Source of the DNA: Chitinophaga silvatica
GTDB taxonomy: Bacteria > Bacteroidota > Bacteroidia > Chitinophagales > Chitinophagaceae
DNA length: 64,000 nt
Direction of reading: 5' to 3'
NCBI RefSeq assembly: GCF_003419895.1
Contig: NZ_QPMM01000006.1
Location: 516,340-580,339 of the forward strand
Shown piece after piece: positions 37,389-45,690 of this stretch. The notes beneath the pieces are model-generated. The model ran no database searches, had not been told where the DNA came from, and was given only the letters and a program-made list of their open reading frames with translations. The translations under genes and the position numbers were made by a program. Numbering within the stretch: the stretch's first letter is position 1; the number at the start of each line of letters is the position of its first letter.

Positions 37389-37970
37389 ATGCACTTCGAC
37401 AAACAATCCTTCATTAATGACTGGCATTCCAGATTTGGAGAAGAGCGGTTTTGTTTTACGGAAGAAACGTTATCTGGCTTTAATTTACCATCGGTAGAAT
37501 CAGATTTTCTGAAAGAAATGGGATTGCCCAGAGCCATTGCTCCCTTTCTGTTTTTTGCAGGTGATAGAAATGATCAAAATGCCTCCCTCAGAATCGATTA
37601 TTTACATACTATCCTCCCAACTGTTTCCTATCATGGGAAAAGTATTGTAATTGGTTCCGATGGAGTAGGAAGTTTTGTAGTTTTAGACCCAACAAAAGAG
37701 TTTGCGGTGATTTTATTGGAAAATGATGTGGTGTATAAGCCAATTTACATGAACTCTTCACTTTGGCAAATGGCCCGTTGTTTATTAACCTACTGCGATT
37801 TTATAAAAACGATTAACAGAGAAAACGGAGACGATGCCTGGATGGATTATTACTGTAATAACGAACAATTAGCCAGTATTAATGAGGCTTTGGCTGCAAT
37901 AGATCCAACTTGTGTTGAAAAAGGATTCTGGAAGCAGGAATTAGACCTGTTCAGAAATAATATCAATTAA
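37389..37970 (+). CDS. SUKH-superfamily (SUKH-4-like) protein
   Basis: A 193-aa cytosolic protein. The pattern (ETLSGFNLPSVESDFLKEMGLPRAIAPFLFF; IVIGSDGVGSFVVLDP; MNSSLWQMARCLLTYCDFIKTINREN) fits the SUKH/SMI1-KNR4 fold, closest by eye to SUKH-4. Known SUKH proteins often act as immunity proteins against contact-dependent or polymorphic toxins. No toxin gene with Rhs, VgrG or secretion domains is adjacent, so it would be an orphan immunity protein, or a SUKH protein with another role. Monocistronic. Confidence 0.7.
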   Translation: MHFDKQSFINDWHSRFGEERFCFTEETLSGFNLPSVESDFLKEMGLPRAIAPFLFFAGDRNDQNASLRIDYLHTILPTVSYHGKSIVIGSDGVGSFVVLDPTKEFAVILLENDVVYKPIYMNSSLWQMARCLLTYCDFIKTINRENGDDAWMDYYCNNEQLASINEALAAIDPTCVEKGFWKQELDLFRNNIN

Positions 37971-38033
37971 CCTCATTTGTCTGCTTTCCCATTTATTGAT
38001 CTTATATCTGGATGTTTTCTTTAAACAAAACAC

Positions 38034-38041
38034 TAGTTTTG
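38034..38041 (+). promoter_or_regulatory. -7 box giving a probable leaderless mRNA
   Basis: Perfect TAGTTTTG ending four bases before ATG 38046. The transcript should begin at or next to the start codon. Confidence 0.5.
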
Positions 38042-38045
38042 AGGG

Positions 38046-38429
38046 ATGAAGGATTATAAAAAATATTTCAAATTGTCTGCACCTCCGGAAGAAGTATATG
38101 CAGCCTTAACTAACCCTGCTACTATTCAATTATGGACAGGAGAAGTGGCTGTTATGTCTACTGAACCGGGGTCTGAATTCTCTCTTTGGGAAGATAGCAT
38201 TGTGGGCCGGAACCTTGAATTTGAAGAAGGCAAAAAAATTGTACAGGAATGGTATTTTGGAGAAGAAGGGGAGGAGAATCCTTCTATCGTTACCATTAAA
38301 CTACATCCCAGCCCTAAAGGAACAGATGTAGAACTAAGACATACAAATATTCCGGACGACGCATATGAAGACATCGTTGAAGGCTGGAATGAACAATATT
38401 TTGGCGCGTTGACCGATTTTTATTCCTGA
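38046..38429 (+). CDS. SRPBCC (AHSA1-like) domain protein
   Basis: A 127-aa helix-grip-fold protein: YFKLSAPPEEVYAALTNPATIQLWTGEVAVM at the start, FSLWEDSIVGRNLEFEEGKKIVQEWYFG in the middle and ELRHTNIPDDAYEDIVEGWNEQYFGALTDFY at the end, the classic AHSA1/SRPBCC order. It probably binds a small hydrophobic ligand; the role is unknown. It is shorter and more acidic than the relative at 27293. A perfect -7 box lies four bases before the ATG, so there is no room for a ribosome binding site. It converges with the phosphoesterase gene, with four bases between. Confidence 0.88.
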   Translation: MKDYKKYFKLSAPPEEVYAALTNPATIQLWTGEVAVMSTEPGSEFSLWEDSIVGRNLEFEEGKKIVQEWYFGEEGEENPSIVTIKLHPSPKGTDVELRHTNIPDDAYEDIVEGWNEQYFGALTDFYS

Positions 38430-38433
38430 TAAT

Positions 38434-39255
38434 TTATTTGAATTCCTTTTCTCCTTGTTTTTGATATGGATTCATAATATAGGAGAAAAGGGTTCCATCT
38501 TCTTTTAACTCCACCACGCGGAATCCTCTGTAATCAACTCCCCAGCTACCGCCTACATGGCCATCGAACAGGAATGGTATTTTACAGTCGTCTAATTGCT
38601 TAACGCTGTCCTGGTCATGATCGTGACCATTGAAAATGGCTTTTATATTCGGATATTTCTTAATCAGTTGCTGGAACTCCTGGCCATCCACTCCATTTTT
38701 GGTCCATTTCACCGGGGTGATATGAATGAAGATGAAGATATCTTTTGCATCTTTATATTGTTCCAATTTTTCGGAGAACCATTGAATATCAGGCTGATGA
38801 TATTTTCCTTCAATATCTGCCGTATCTCCCAACAAGATAACTTTATCATTAATCACAACATCATGATTTAAAGAATGACCCCATGCTTGCTGCCAGGCTT
38901 CCGGAGTCACCATATCGTGGTTTCCCCTGGTTGCGTAAACAGCAGGATGTATTTCTTTAAATCTTTGGGAAGCAGGAAGAAGGAATTCTGGTTTATTATG
39001 AATGACATCACCATTCAGCACAAAGAATTTGCAAGGGTTTTTGCGATTGAACTGCTGGAAAGCTTTTTTCAGATCTTCAAAATATTGCTCATATGACGTG
39101 TTTGGCTCTCCATAATGCCAATCTGACCCAATGGCAAAGCGAAATACGGTTTTCTTGTTTAATTCAAGTGGAGTGATAGCGTTGGCAATTTTTCCACAGG
39201 CAGAAATAACGACAGCTGCAGAAACTCCTTTAAAAAATTGGCGTCTGTTCATCAT
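38434..39255 (-). CDS. Tat-exported calcineurin-like metallophosphoesterase
   Basis: A 273-aa enzyme with a twin-arginine signal (NRRQFFKGVSAAVVISAC); the Cys may make it a lipoprotein. The two-metal phosphoesterase motifs are in order: FAIGSDWHYGEP (D-x-H), LNGDVIHNKPE (GD), YATRGNHDM (GNHD), FIHITP and IFNGHDHDQD (GHxH-like). It should hydrolyse a phosphate ester outside the cytoplasm after folding with its metals inside; the substrate is unknown. A second ATG one codon downstream is also possible. Confidence 0.9.
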   Translation of the reverse strand: MMNRRQFFKGVSAAVVISACGKIANAITPLELNKKTVFRFAIGSDWHYGEPNTSYEQYFEDLKKAFQQFNRKNPCKFFVLNGDVIHNKPEFLLPASQRFKEIHPAVYATRGNHDMVTPEAWQQAWGHSLNHDVVINDKVILLGDTADIEGKYHQPDIQWFSEKLEQYKDAKDIFIFIHITPVKWTKNGVDGQEFQQLIKKYPNIKAIFNGHDHDQDSVKQLDDCKIPFLFDGHVGGSWGVDYRGFRVVELKEDGTLFSYIMNPYQKQGEKEFK

Positions 39256-39437
39256 AACGTAAAAATAAATATCCTAAACTAACAATTATTTCAGGACCAG
39301 TAGCTTAACCAAAAGATAAAATCTAATATATCCGCTTATTTATTCAAAACTTTCAATCCATTCAGAAAGAATTGTAATTGTTTTGTTAATTGTGTTCCAA
39401 AAGCGCAATTATTCTCCCTGCTTATATGTTTTGATTG

Positions 39438-39445
39438 TAACTTTG
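39438..39445 (+). promoter_or_regulatory. -7 box for mqo
   Basis: Perfect TAACTTTG, 22 bases before the mqo ATG. No matching TTG at -33 is visible. Confidence 0.5.
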
Positions 39446-39467
39446 CACCTCGAATAAAATTGGGGAT

Positions 39468-40982
39468 ATGTTTATACGAAAGAGTACGGCTGGAACGGGT
39501 CCGGATGTGGTCTTAATCGGCGCTGGAATCATGAGCGCGACGCTGGGAATGCTCCTGAAAGAGCTAGAGCCTGGTTTAACAATTGCAGTCTATGAACGCC
39601 TGGATGTTGCGGCTGCTGAAAGTTCTGATGCCTGGAATAATGCGGGTACCGGTCACTCTGCTTTTTGTGAATTGAACTATACACCAGAAAAGCAGGATGG
39701 GTCTATCGATATCAAAAAGGCCGTAAATATTGCTGAGCAGTTTGAAGTGTCTCGACAATTTTGGTCTTACTTAGTAGAAAACAATATCATCTCCAACCCA
39801 CATAATTTTATTCAGTCCATTCCTCATATGAGCTTTGTTTGGGGTGAAGAGAATGTGGATTATTTAAAGAAGCGATTCAACGCTTTAAAACAATGTCACC
39901 TCTTCGGAACAATGAAGTATTCCGAAGATCACGAACAACTGAAAGAATGGATGCCGTTAGTAATGAATGGGCGCGATCCTAAGCAGAAAGTTGCTGCTAC
40001 CCGTATGGAATTGGGTACAGACGTAAACTTTGGTGCATTAACCCGTGCTCTATTCAATCATCTTCAGAAAATGGATGGCGTAAGTATGTATTTCAATTAC
40101 GACGTTCGCGACCTGAATAAACAGGAAGATGGCACCTGGAAAATAAAAGTAAAGAACCGCGAAACCCGCGAAAAAACTACGTTAACTACTAACTTCGTTT
40201 TCATCGGCGCCGGTGGTGGTTCCCTGCCTCTGCTCGAAAAGTCTGATATCCCTGAAGGTAAAGGCTTTGGAGGCTTCCCGGTAAGTGGTCAGTGGCTGCG
40301 TTGTACCAACCCTGAAATCATCGAACAACATCGTGCTAAAGTATACGGAAAGGCTTCTGTGGGCGCTCCCCCAATGTCTGTTCCCCATCTCGATACCCGC
40401 ATGATCGACGGCCAAAAAGCCCTGCTTTTCGGCCCTTATGCCGGCTTCTCAACTAAATTCCTGAAAAACGGATCTTTCCTCGATCTTCCTTTATCCATTA
40501 AGGCAAATAATATTTACCCAATGGTATCTGCAGGTCTGGATAATATACCGTTAACTAAATATCTGATTGCACAGGTCAGACAAAAACCTGAAGATCGCCT
40601 CGATGCTTTACGTGAATACTTCCCTGAAGCTAAAATGGAAGATTGGCAGTTGGAAATTGCTGGTCAACGTGTGCAGGTAATCAAGAAAGACCCCGAACAT
40701 GGTGGTATCCTCGAATTCGGTACAGAAGTAGTAAGTGCAGCTGATGGTTCTATCGCTGCCCTGTTAGGTGCTTCTCCTGGCGCTTCTACCGCCGTTTCAA
40801 TTATGCTCAATTTATTGAAACGTTGCTTTAATGAACAGGTAGAAACTGCCGAATGGCAAGAGAAATTAAGAAAAATGATTCCTTCCTATGGTCAATCTTT
40901 GCTCAATAATCCGGCAAAGGTAGATGAGCTTCGTACATGGACTACCCAGGTACTTGAACTGGGAGAAATGGAACACGCATAA
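39468..40982 (+). CDS. mqo: Malate:quinone oxidoreductase
   Basis: FAD enzyme on the inner face of the membrane that oxidises malate to oxaloacetate and reduces quinone, in the TCA cycle. The 504 aa match the family. FAD-binding motif: [17 protein letters not shown] near residues 14-30. Then family hallmarks: [51 protein letters not shown], and [18 protein letters not shown] near the end. Single gene with a promoter box upstream and a strong terminator downstream. Confidence 0.97.
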   Translation: MFIRKSTAGTGPDVVLIGAGIMSATLGMLLKELEPGLTIAVYERLDVAAAESSDAWNNAGTGHSAFCELNYTPEKQDGSIDIKKAVNIAEQFEVSRQFWSYLVENNIISNPHNFIQSIPHMSFVWGEENVDYLKKRFNALKQCHLFGTMKYSEDHEQLKEWMPLVMNGRDPKQKVAATRMELGTDVNFGALTRALFNHLQKMDGVSMYFNYDVRDLNKQEDGTWKIKVKNRETREKTTLTTNFVFIGAGGGSLPLLEKSDIPEGKGFGGFPVSGQWLRCTNPEIIEQHRAKVYGKASVGAPPMSVPHLDTRMIDGQKALLFGPYAGFSTKFLKNGSFLDLPLSIKANNIYPMVSAGLDNIPLTKYLIAQVRQKPEDRLDALREYFPEAKMEDWQLEIAGQRVQVIKKDPEHGGILEFGTEVVSAADGSIAALLGASPGASTAVSIMLNLLKRCFNEQVETAEWQEKLRKMIPSYGQSLLNNPAKVDELRTWTTQVLELGEMEHA

Positions 40983-41005
40983 TCTTATTTTATATTTTAT
41001 TCGAT

Positions 41006-41040
41006 AAAAAGCTGACCAGATGCCTGGTCAGCTTTTTTAT
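41006..41040. terminator. Bidirectional terminator between mqo and the DUF2147 gene
   Basis: Perfect 14-bp stem 41006-41019 with 41024-41037, loop ATGC, T-run on the plus side. The right arm touches the stop codon of the leftward DUF2147 gene. Confidence 0.9.
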
Positions 41041-41462
41041 TGTCTTGTAAATATGGCGGTTCTGCCAAACATTGGCGTTCCAACATATCCTCTTACTTCC
41101 AGTTTATCACCTTTCAGGGTCATGTTACTCGTATAGGTCTTACCACTCTTAGGATCATATACTGTTCCATCTACCCATTTTCCATTTTCATATTTAAAAT
41201 CATTAAGTATCATAATATTCAGCAGTGGACGGCTTCTTAAACTGCTATTCTTATTTTTACTGTCTTTGCGTGGTGTTTTCCCATCATCTTCAAACTGATT
41301 TTGTATCCATACCAGTTTACCATAATATTTACCTCCGGATTCATATATATCTATTTTTCCATCCTTTTCAGGATTAAACCATATACCATTAATTGCATTT
41401 GCCTGTGAGAACCCTACCATACTAATCAGGGCGAATCCTAGCATTAAGACTAAACTTTTCAT
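41037..41462 (-). CDS. DUF2147 exported protein
   Basis: A 141-aa protein with a signal peptide (MKSLVLMLGFALISMVGFSQA). The DUF2147 lipocalin-like pattern is clear: INGIWFNPEKDGKIDIYESGGKYYGKLVW near the start and LEVRGYVGTPMFGRTAIFTRQ at the end, with GTVYDPKSGKTYTSNMTL between. Members are periplasmic and of unknown function. Monocistronic; shares a terminator with mqo. Confidence 0.88.
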   Translation of the reverse strand: MKSLVLMLGFALISMVGFSQANAINGIWFNPEKDGKIDIYESGGKYYGKLVWIQNQFEDDGKTPRKDSKNKNSSLRSRPLLNIMILNDFKYENGKWVDGTVYDPKSGKTYTSNMTLKGDKLEVRGYVGTPMFGRTAIFTRQ

Positions 41463-41564
41463 ATTAAAATTTTTTATAGAAAACTGTAAAAGCTTATAAC
41501 ATTGTACAATTTCAATTGTTTATCATGCTGATCAGTGTAGATCAATTTACATAAATCGTGTGGT

Positions 41565-41963
41565 ATGACAATTAAGAAAATTCTATTACTAAGTATCGTA
41601 TTACTCTCAATTGGCATCTCTGTATTTGCTTTTCGTAAATACAAAACACCTGCAGAAATGAAATGTGCTAAGGCTGTAACTTATAGTGAAATGGCCTACG
41701 TACAGTTTAAAAAGGCTTATAGGGCGAATTCGGAGGAAGTAGCTCAGCGATTAATAAAAAAGGGATTGGATCAGATTAAGGAAGCTTCTGTTTATGCGGT
41801 ACAATGTGAATGTACAACCAGCGAAACATATGCATTAACTGCATATACGATTGCCAGGAAAGCCAGTGAAGCAGCTACTATGGATGAATTAAAACCTCAA
41901 ATTAAAAAGGCAATGGACCTTTCGATGGATGCTATGCATGCTGCACAGAAATGTAATAAGTAA
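41565..41963 (+). CDS. Exported helical hypothetical protein with four cysteines
   Basis: A 132-aa protein, not recognised. An N-terminal signal or anchor helix (KKILLLSIVLLSIGISVFAF) is followed by a helical mature part with four Cys (MKCAKAV; VQCECTTSE; AQKCNK) that could pair into disulfides in the periplasm. The repeat-like spacing of AYxxxxKAxR/A segments suggests a helical bundle. It converges on the AraC-type gene, with six bases between stops. Confidence 0.7.
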   Translation: MTIKKILLLSIVLLSIGISVFAFRKYKTPAEMKCAKAVTYSEMAYVQFKKAYRANSEEVAQRLIKKGLDQIKEASVYAVQCECTTSETYALTAYTIARKASEAATMDELKPQIKKAMDLSMDAMHAAQKCNK

Positions 41964-41969
41964 CAACAA

Positions 41970-42824
41970 TTATTGTTGCCTGAATTCTGTTGGTGTAGAT
42001 CCCGTTTGTGATTTGAAGAATTTAGAGAAATAAGCATGATCATAAAACCCCAATTCAAAAGCTATTTCCTTTACAGAAAGCTCTGATACCTGCAACAGTC
42101 GCTTTGCTTCCAATATTGCTCTGTTCTGAATAAGATAAGTAGCAGAAACATGTAGGTTTTTTCTACATAGGATATTCAGGTAATTAGGGGTTATATTTAG
42201 CTGTTTTGCATAAAATGATACTGCATGTTCTTCTTTGAAATGCTGATCAATTAATGAAATGAATTTATTTAGAAATGGGTTAGTATGATAAGTATTAAGA
42301 TGGGTGAATTTTTTTTCGGCAGCTTTACTCACAATTAATGCAATCACTTCATTCCGTGCTCTAATCAACTCCCATACTATATTTTTCTGTTCTGCCTCCT
42401 TTCTGATCGCAAGTGTCTCGTATAGTAATTGCGAAAAAAATGCTTTCCCTGGGTTGATAACCGGGTTATTGGCATATTGATTTAATGAAAATCTGAAAGC
42501 AGATGAAAAGCTCTCAAAGAGCGATCGGCTGATCATTAATTGATGTGCATGGGTTTTTGCTCCAAACCTCCATTTATGCACCTGCCCTGGAAATACAAGA
42601 TGTACCTGTTGTGCTCCTATCTTATATTCAATAAAATCAATGGTATGGGTACCACTTCCCGTTTCAAAAAGCAGGAATATGAAGAAATCGTGTTTATGTG
42701 CCTTAGCAATTTCCCTGGCACCTTTTAATTCATGGTATTGAATACCATGATCTGCGGTCCACGGTTCTGCAAATTCCTGCATCCCTAATATGGGAATGTG
42801 ATCATTGTTTTGATTACGGTGCAT
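41970..42824 (-). CDS. AraC family transcriptional regulator
   Basis: A 284-aa regulator with an N-terminal cupin-like ligand domain (HELKGAREIAKAHKHDFFIFLLFETGSG..HTIDF; HLVFPGQVHKW) and a C-terminal AraC double helix-turn-helix (FYAKQLNITPNYLNILCRKNLHVSA; KEIAFELGFYDHAYFSKFFKSQTGSTPTEFRQ). Its ATG overlaps the stop of the upstream amidohydrolase gene (TAATG), so it is co-translated with the enzymes and likely controls them in response to a related metabolite. Confidence 0.92.
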   Translation of the reverse strand: MHRNQNNDHIPILGMQEFAEPWTADHGIQYHELKGAREIAKAHKHDFFIFLLFETGSGTHTIDFIEYKIGAQQVHLVFPGQVHKWRFGAKTHAHQLMISRSLFESFSSAFRFSLNQYANNPVINPGKAFFSQLLYETLAIRKEAEQKNIVWELIRARNEVIALIVSKAAEKKFTHLNTYHTNPFLNKFISLIDQHFKEEHAVSFYAKQLNITPNYLNILCRKNLHVSATYLIQNRAILEAKRLLQVSELSVKEIAFELGFYDHAYFSKFFKSQTGSTPTEFRQQ

Positions 42825-44029
42825 TAATAAACGATATTACCGTGATGAATCAACGATTTCACTTTTGAAATTCTGGATACTGCTTCTGCTGAGCAACTTG
42901 CATCTATCAGCACCATATCCGCTATATCACCAACTTTAGGCCATTGTTGCTGGCCCTGATCATTTAAAGGTAAAATATTGCGTGTAGCTAATCTCAGAAT
43001 TCTCGACAATTCAAATTCAGTTTCATAACCATATAACTGTGCTGCCAGATTAGCTTTCTGCAACATACTCCCCGATCCGAAAGTGCTCCAGTGGTCCTGT
43101 ACATTATCATTACCTATTAATACATCCACTCCATTTGCTAATAATACGGGAATAGGCATAATTGTTCCGGTAAAGGGAATACTGGAAACAATACCTACTT
43201 TAGCTTCCGCCAGTCGCCTGGCTATCGAAACGGTAGATTTATGATCGAGATGGCCCAATGCAAAACTATGGCTTACGAAGGTTTTACCTTGTAGTACCGG
43301 GTTTTCATTTGCTTTGGCTATCAGGTATTCGATTGTTTTGATCCCCGATTCTCCACCTTCATGTAAATGTATATCAATTCCCTTGTTATGATCTAATGCC
43401 AGTTGCACAATGAAGTCCATCGGGCGCTCTATACTGCCATCTATAGAAAATGGATCTAACCCCCCGATGAAATCTATATCCAGTTTTGCGGCTTCCTTCA
43501 TTAGGTCTGCACTTTTCGTGTAGTAAATACCGTGCTGAGGAAAGGCTACTAATTCGGCGTCATATGACTTTTTTTTATTGGCTAATGCTTTCTCAAGATG
43601 CTGTAAGGATGTTAATCCGGATGTCGGATCTACATTGAAATGTGTTCTTGCACCTGCAGTACCGTACGACTGGGTTAGTTCAATTAGCTTCTCCGCCCGT
43701 TCTGTAGAGGTTTTTAAGAGTTCCGGAATGATTTGTTGTTCATAGGCAATCATGTCCTTCACAGTTCTCCTGTTGGCCGATTTTGCCTGCCAGGGTAAGC
43801 CGTAAAGTGTTTTGTCTATATGAATGTGCATATCTCTGAATGCTGGCAGCATCAGAAGATTACGTCCATCGATTGCGTCGGCAGATGGATTGTTAGGTTT
43901 TATGGAATGAATTTTCCCATCTGCTATTTCTATGCAAAACAAGGCAGTTTGAGTACCAATTACTTCATTGTTCTGGTAGTCGAATCCGGTTTCAAGTCTT
44001 ATATTTTTAAGTATGAAATGATTGTTCAT
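42824..44029 (-). CDS. Amidohydrolase, cytosine-deaminase-like, cytosolic paralogue
   Basis: A 401-aa metal-dependent hydrolase. Metal and catalytic motifs: FRDMHIHIDKTLYG (H-x-H, with Lys after Asp), DIHLHEGGESG, FVSHSFALGHL and GNDNVQDHW (the late Asp). The order matches the cytosine deaminase (CodA) branch, but the substrate cannot be fixed. There is no signal peptide. The protein is highly similar over its length to the Tat-exported copy encoded 24 bases upstream. It is in an operon with that copy and the AraC regulator. Confidence 0.88.
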   Translation of the reverse strand: MNNHFILKNIRLETGFDYQNNEVIGTQTALFCIEIADGKIHSIKPNNPSADAIDGRNLLMLPAFRDMHIHIDKTLYGLPWQAKSANRRTVKDMIAYEQQIIPELLKTSTERAEKLIELTQSYGTAGARTHFNVDPTSGLTSLQHLEKALANKKKSYDAELVAFPQHGIYYTKSADLMKEAAKLDIDFIGGLDPFSIDGSIERPMDFIVQLALDHNKGIDIHLHEGGESGIKTIEYLIAKANENPVLQGKTFVSHSFALGHLDHKSTVSIARRLAEAKVGIVSSIPFTGTIMPIPVLLANGVDVLIGNDNVQDHWSTFGSGSMLQKANLAAQLYGYETEFELSRILRLATRNILPLNDQGQQQWPKVGDIADMVLIDASCSAEAVSRISKVKSLIHHGNIVY

Positions 44030-44052
44030 TTTTAGATTGATTTTTACGATTT

Positions 44053-45378
44053 CTAATACACCACATTACCATTATGAATCAACGATTTCACAGGAGAGAT
44101 TCTTGACACAGCTTCTGCTGAGCAGCTTGCATCTACCAGCACCAGGTTGGCCTGGTCACCCGGCTTAGGCCATTGCTGGTTTCCTTTATCATCTAATGGA
44201 ACTATACTGTGAGTAGCGAGCTTCAAGCTTCTCGAAAGCCCGAATTCTGTAGAGTAGCCGTATAATTGTGCCATAAGTTTTGCTTTCTCAAGTACGCTGC
44301 CGGAGCCCCATGTATTCCAGTGGTCGATGATGCTGTCGTTGCCGGTAGCCACATCCACATTGTATTTCAGGAGCGTAGGAATTGGCATAATTAAACCACC
44401 AAATGGGATGGTAGATACTATCCCTATTTGTGCATTGCCTAGTTTTTCTGCTATTTCTTCCTGCTTAGACTTCTCCAGCTTCCCTAACACGAAGCAATGG
44501 CTAAGAAAGGTTTTGCCTTTCAGTGCCGGATTTTCATTCACCTTGCTGATAAGGTATTCTACGGTTTTTAATCCGGATTCTCCACTTTCGTGCAGGTGTA
44601 TATCTATTCCTTTATTATGATCCAGGGCTAGCTGAACTGTAAAATCAATAGGCTTCTCCACGCTGCCATCTATCGAATAGGGATCGAGACCTCCAATGAA
44701 ATCTATACCCATTTTGGCCGCTTCTTTCATGTAGGGTACTGAGTCTGTATAGTAAAGCCCGTGTTGTGGAAATGCAACTAATTCTGCTCCGAATCCGTTC
44801 TTTTTATTTTCGAGCGCTACTTGCAGATGTTTTAATGAATCGAGTTTGGAGGTGGGCTCTATATTGACATGGCTTCTTGCAAACCCGGAACCTTTTGATT
44901 GTAATAGCTCAATTAATTTTTCGGCATGTTGAGTTGATGTTTTCAACATCTCCGGCAAGATTTCCTGTTCCAATGCAATCATTCCTTTTACACCACCCTG
45001 TCTTTTCTTCACAGCCTGCCATTTCCCTCCATAAAAGGTTTTATCGAGGTGAATGTGCATATCTTTAAATGAAGGAAGCATTAATAACCCTTTGGCATCT
45101 ATTGCATTGGCACTTGTATTATTGGGAAGGATGTTTTTTATTTTTCCATCCTCTATTTCTATTGTAAATAATGCTGTTTTAGTTCCTGTTATTTCGTCGC
45201 CTTCATAGATGAACCCAGTTTCAAGACGCACGTTCCCGAGCTTATAACTCCTGTTACCTTTAGTATCTAAATTAACAAATGGACTGGCCATGGCTATGCT
45301 TCTGCTTGCTGTTATCCCGGCAAATGCCATGGCAGAGGTTTTAAGAAAGTCTTTTCTGGATAAATTGTTCTTGCTCAT
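44053..45378 (-). CDS. Amidohydrolase, cytosine-deaminase-like, Tat-exported paralogue
   Basis: A 441-aa paralogue of the next gene, with an extra N-terminal Tat-like signal (SRKDFLKTSAMAFAGITASRSIAMA; note Arg-Lys in place of Arg-Arg). The same catalytic motifs occur: MHIHLDKTFYG, DIHLHESGESG, FLSHCFVLG and GNDSIIDHW. Both end in VKSLIH-GN-VY. By eye well over half of residues match the cytosolic copy, so this is a tandem duplication in which one copy kept or gained export. First gene of the operon. Confidence 0.88.
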   Translation of the reverse strand: MSKNNLSRKDFLKTSAMAFAGITASRSIAMASPFVNLDTKGNRSYKLGNVRLETGFIYEGDEITGTKTALFTIEIEDGKIKNILPNNTSANAIDAKGLLMLPSFKDMHIHLDKTFYGGKWQAVKKRQGGVKGMIALEQEILPEMLKTSTQHAEKLIELLQSKGSGFARSHVNIEPTSKLDSLKHLQVALENKKNGFGAELVAFPQHGLYYTDSVPYMKEAAKMGIDFIGGLDPYSIDGSVEKPIDFTVQLALDHNKGIDIHLHESGESGLKTVEYLISKVNENPALKGKTFLSHCFVLGKLEKSKQEEIAEKLGNAQIGIVSTIPFGGLIMPIPTLLKYNVDVATGNDSIIDHWNTWGSGSVLEKAKLMAQLYGYSTEFGLSRSLKLATHSIVPLDDKGNQQWPKPGDQANLVLVDASCSAEAVSRISPVKSLIHNGNVVY

Positions 45379-45690
45379 AATGCGAAAGTCTAGATCTACA
45401 AATATATTCTGCGAGTATTTATTCCAGCTGTAGGATTTATTACAGTGCTTGTAATATTTATAACTGGTAGGAAGTATGGTCAGCCGATCTGCCTATCTAT
45501 CCTTAATGGCATTGTGTAGAAAAACTGAAATATGTTTAGAAGAAGCAATGTCGGTTTTTACCGGCAAAAAGGAATAAGGATGAATACAAAATCAAGCTTT
45601 TACCGGTAATAAAGAACCGTTTACCGACTTTGAGATTAAACTAACCGATAGCGGATTGTAAGCAGGGAACTACTGGCCTAGCTTTGAGGT
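45379..45690. promoter_or_regulatory. Divergent control region with repeated ACCG sites
   Basis: No gene. A palindrome ATTACA-N5-TGTAAT lies at 45439-45455, about 60 bases before the amidohydrolase start. Nearer the monooxygenase are three related sites: TTTTTACCGG (45555-45564), CTTTTACCGGTAA (45597-45608... ) and CCGTTTACCGA (45618-45628). A full promoter for the monooxygenase is seen: TTG at 45656-45658, 20-base spacer, TAGCTTTG at 45679-45686, four bases before the ATG. Confidence 0.5.

Noticed and set aside
41964..41978. CAACAAT/ATTGTTG palindrome as a terminator between convergent genes
   Set aside because: The arms are separated by one base and would leave almost no loop, and no T-run follows.
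42824..45378. Naming the amidohydrolases codA (cytosine deaminase)
   Set aside because: The metal motifs fit that branch, but substrate-specific residues cannot be judged and the export signal on one copy argues for another substrate.
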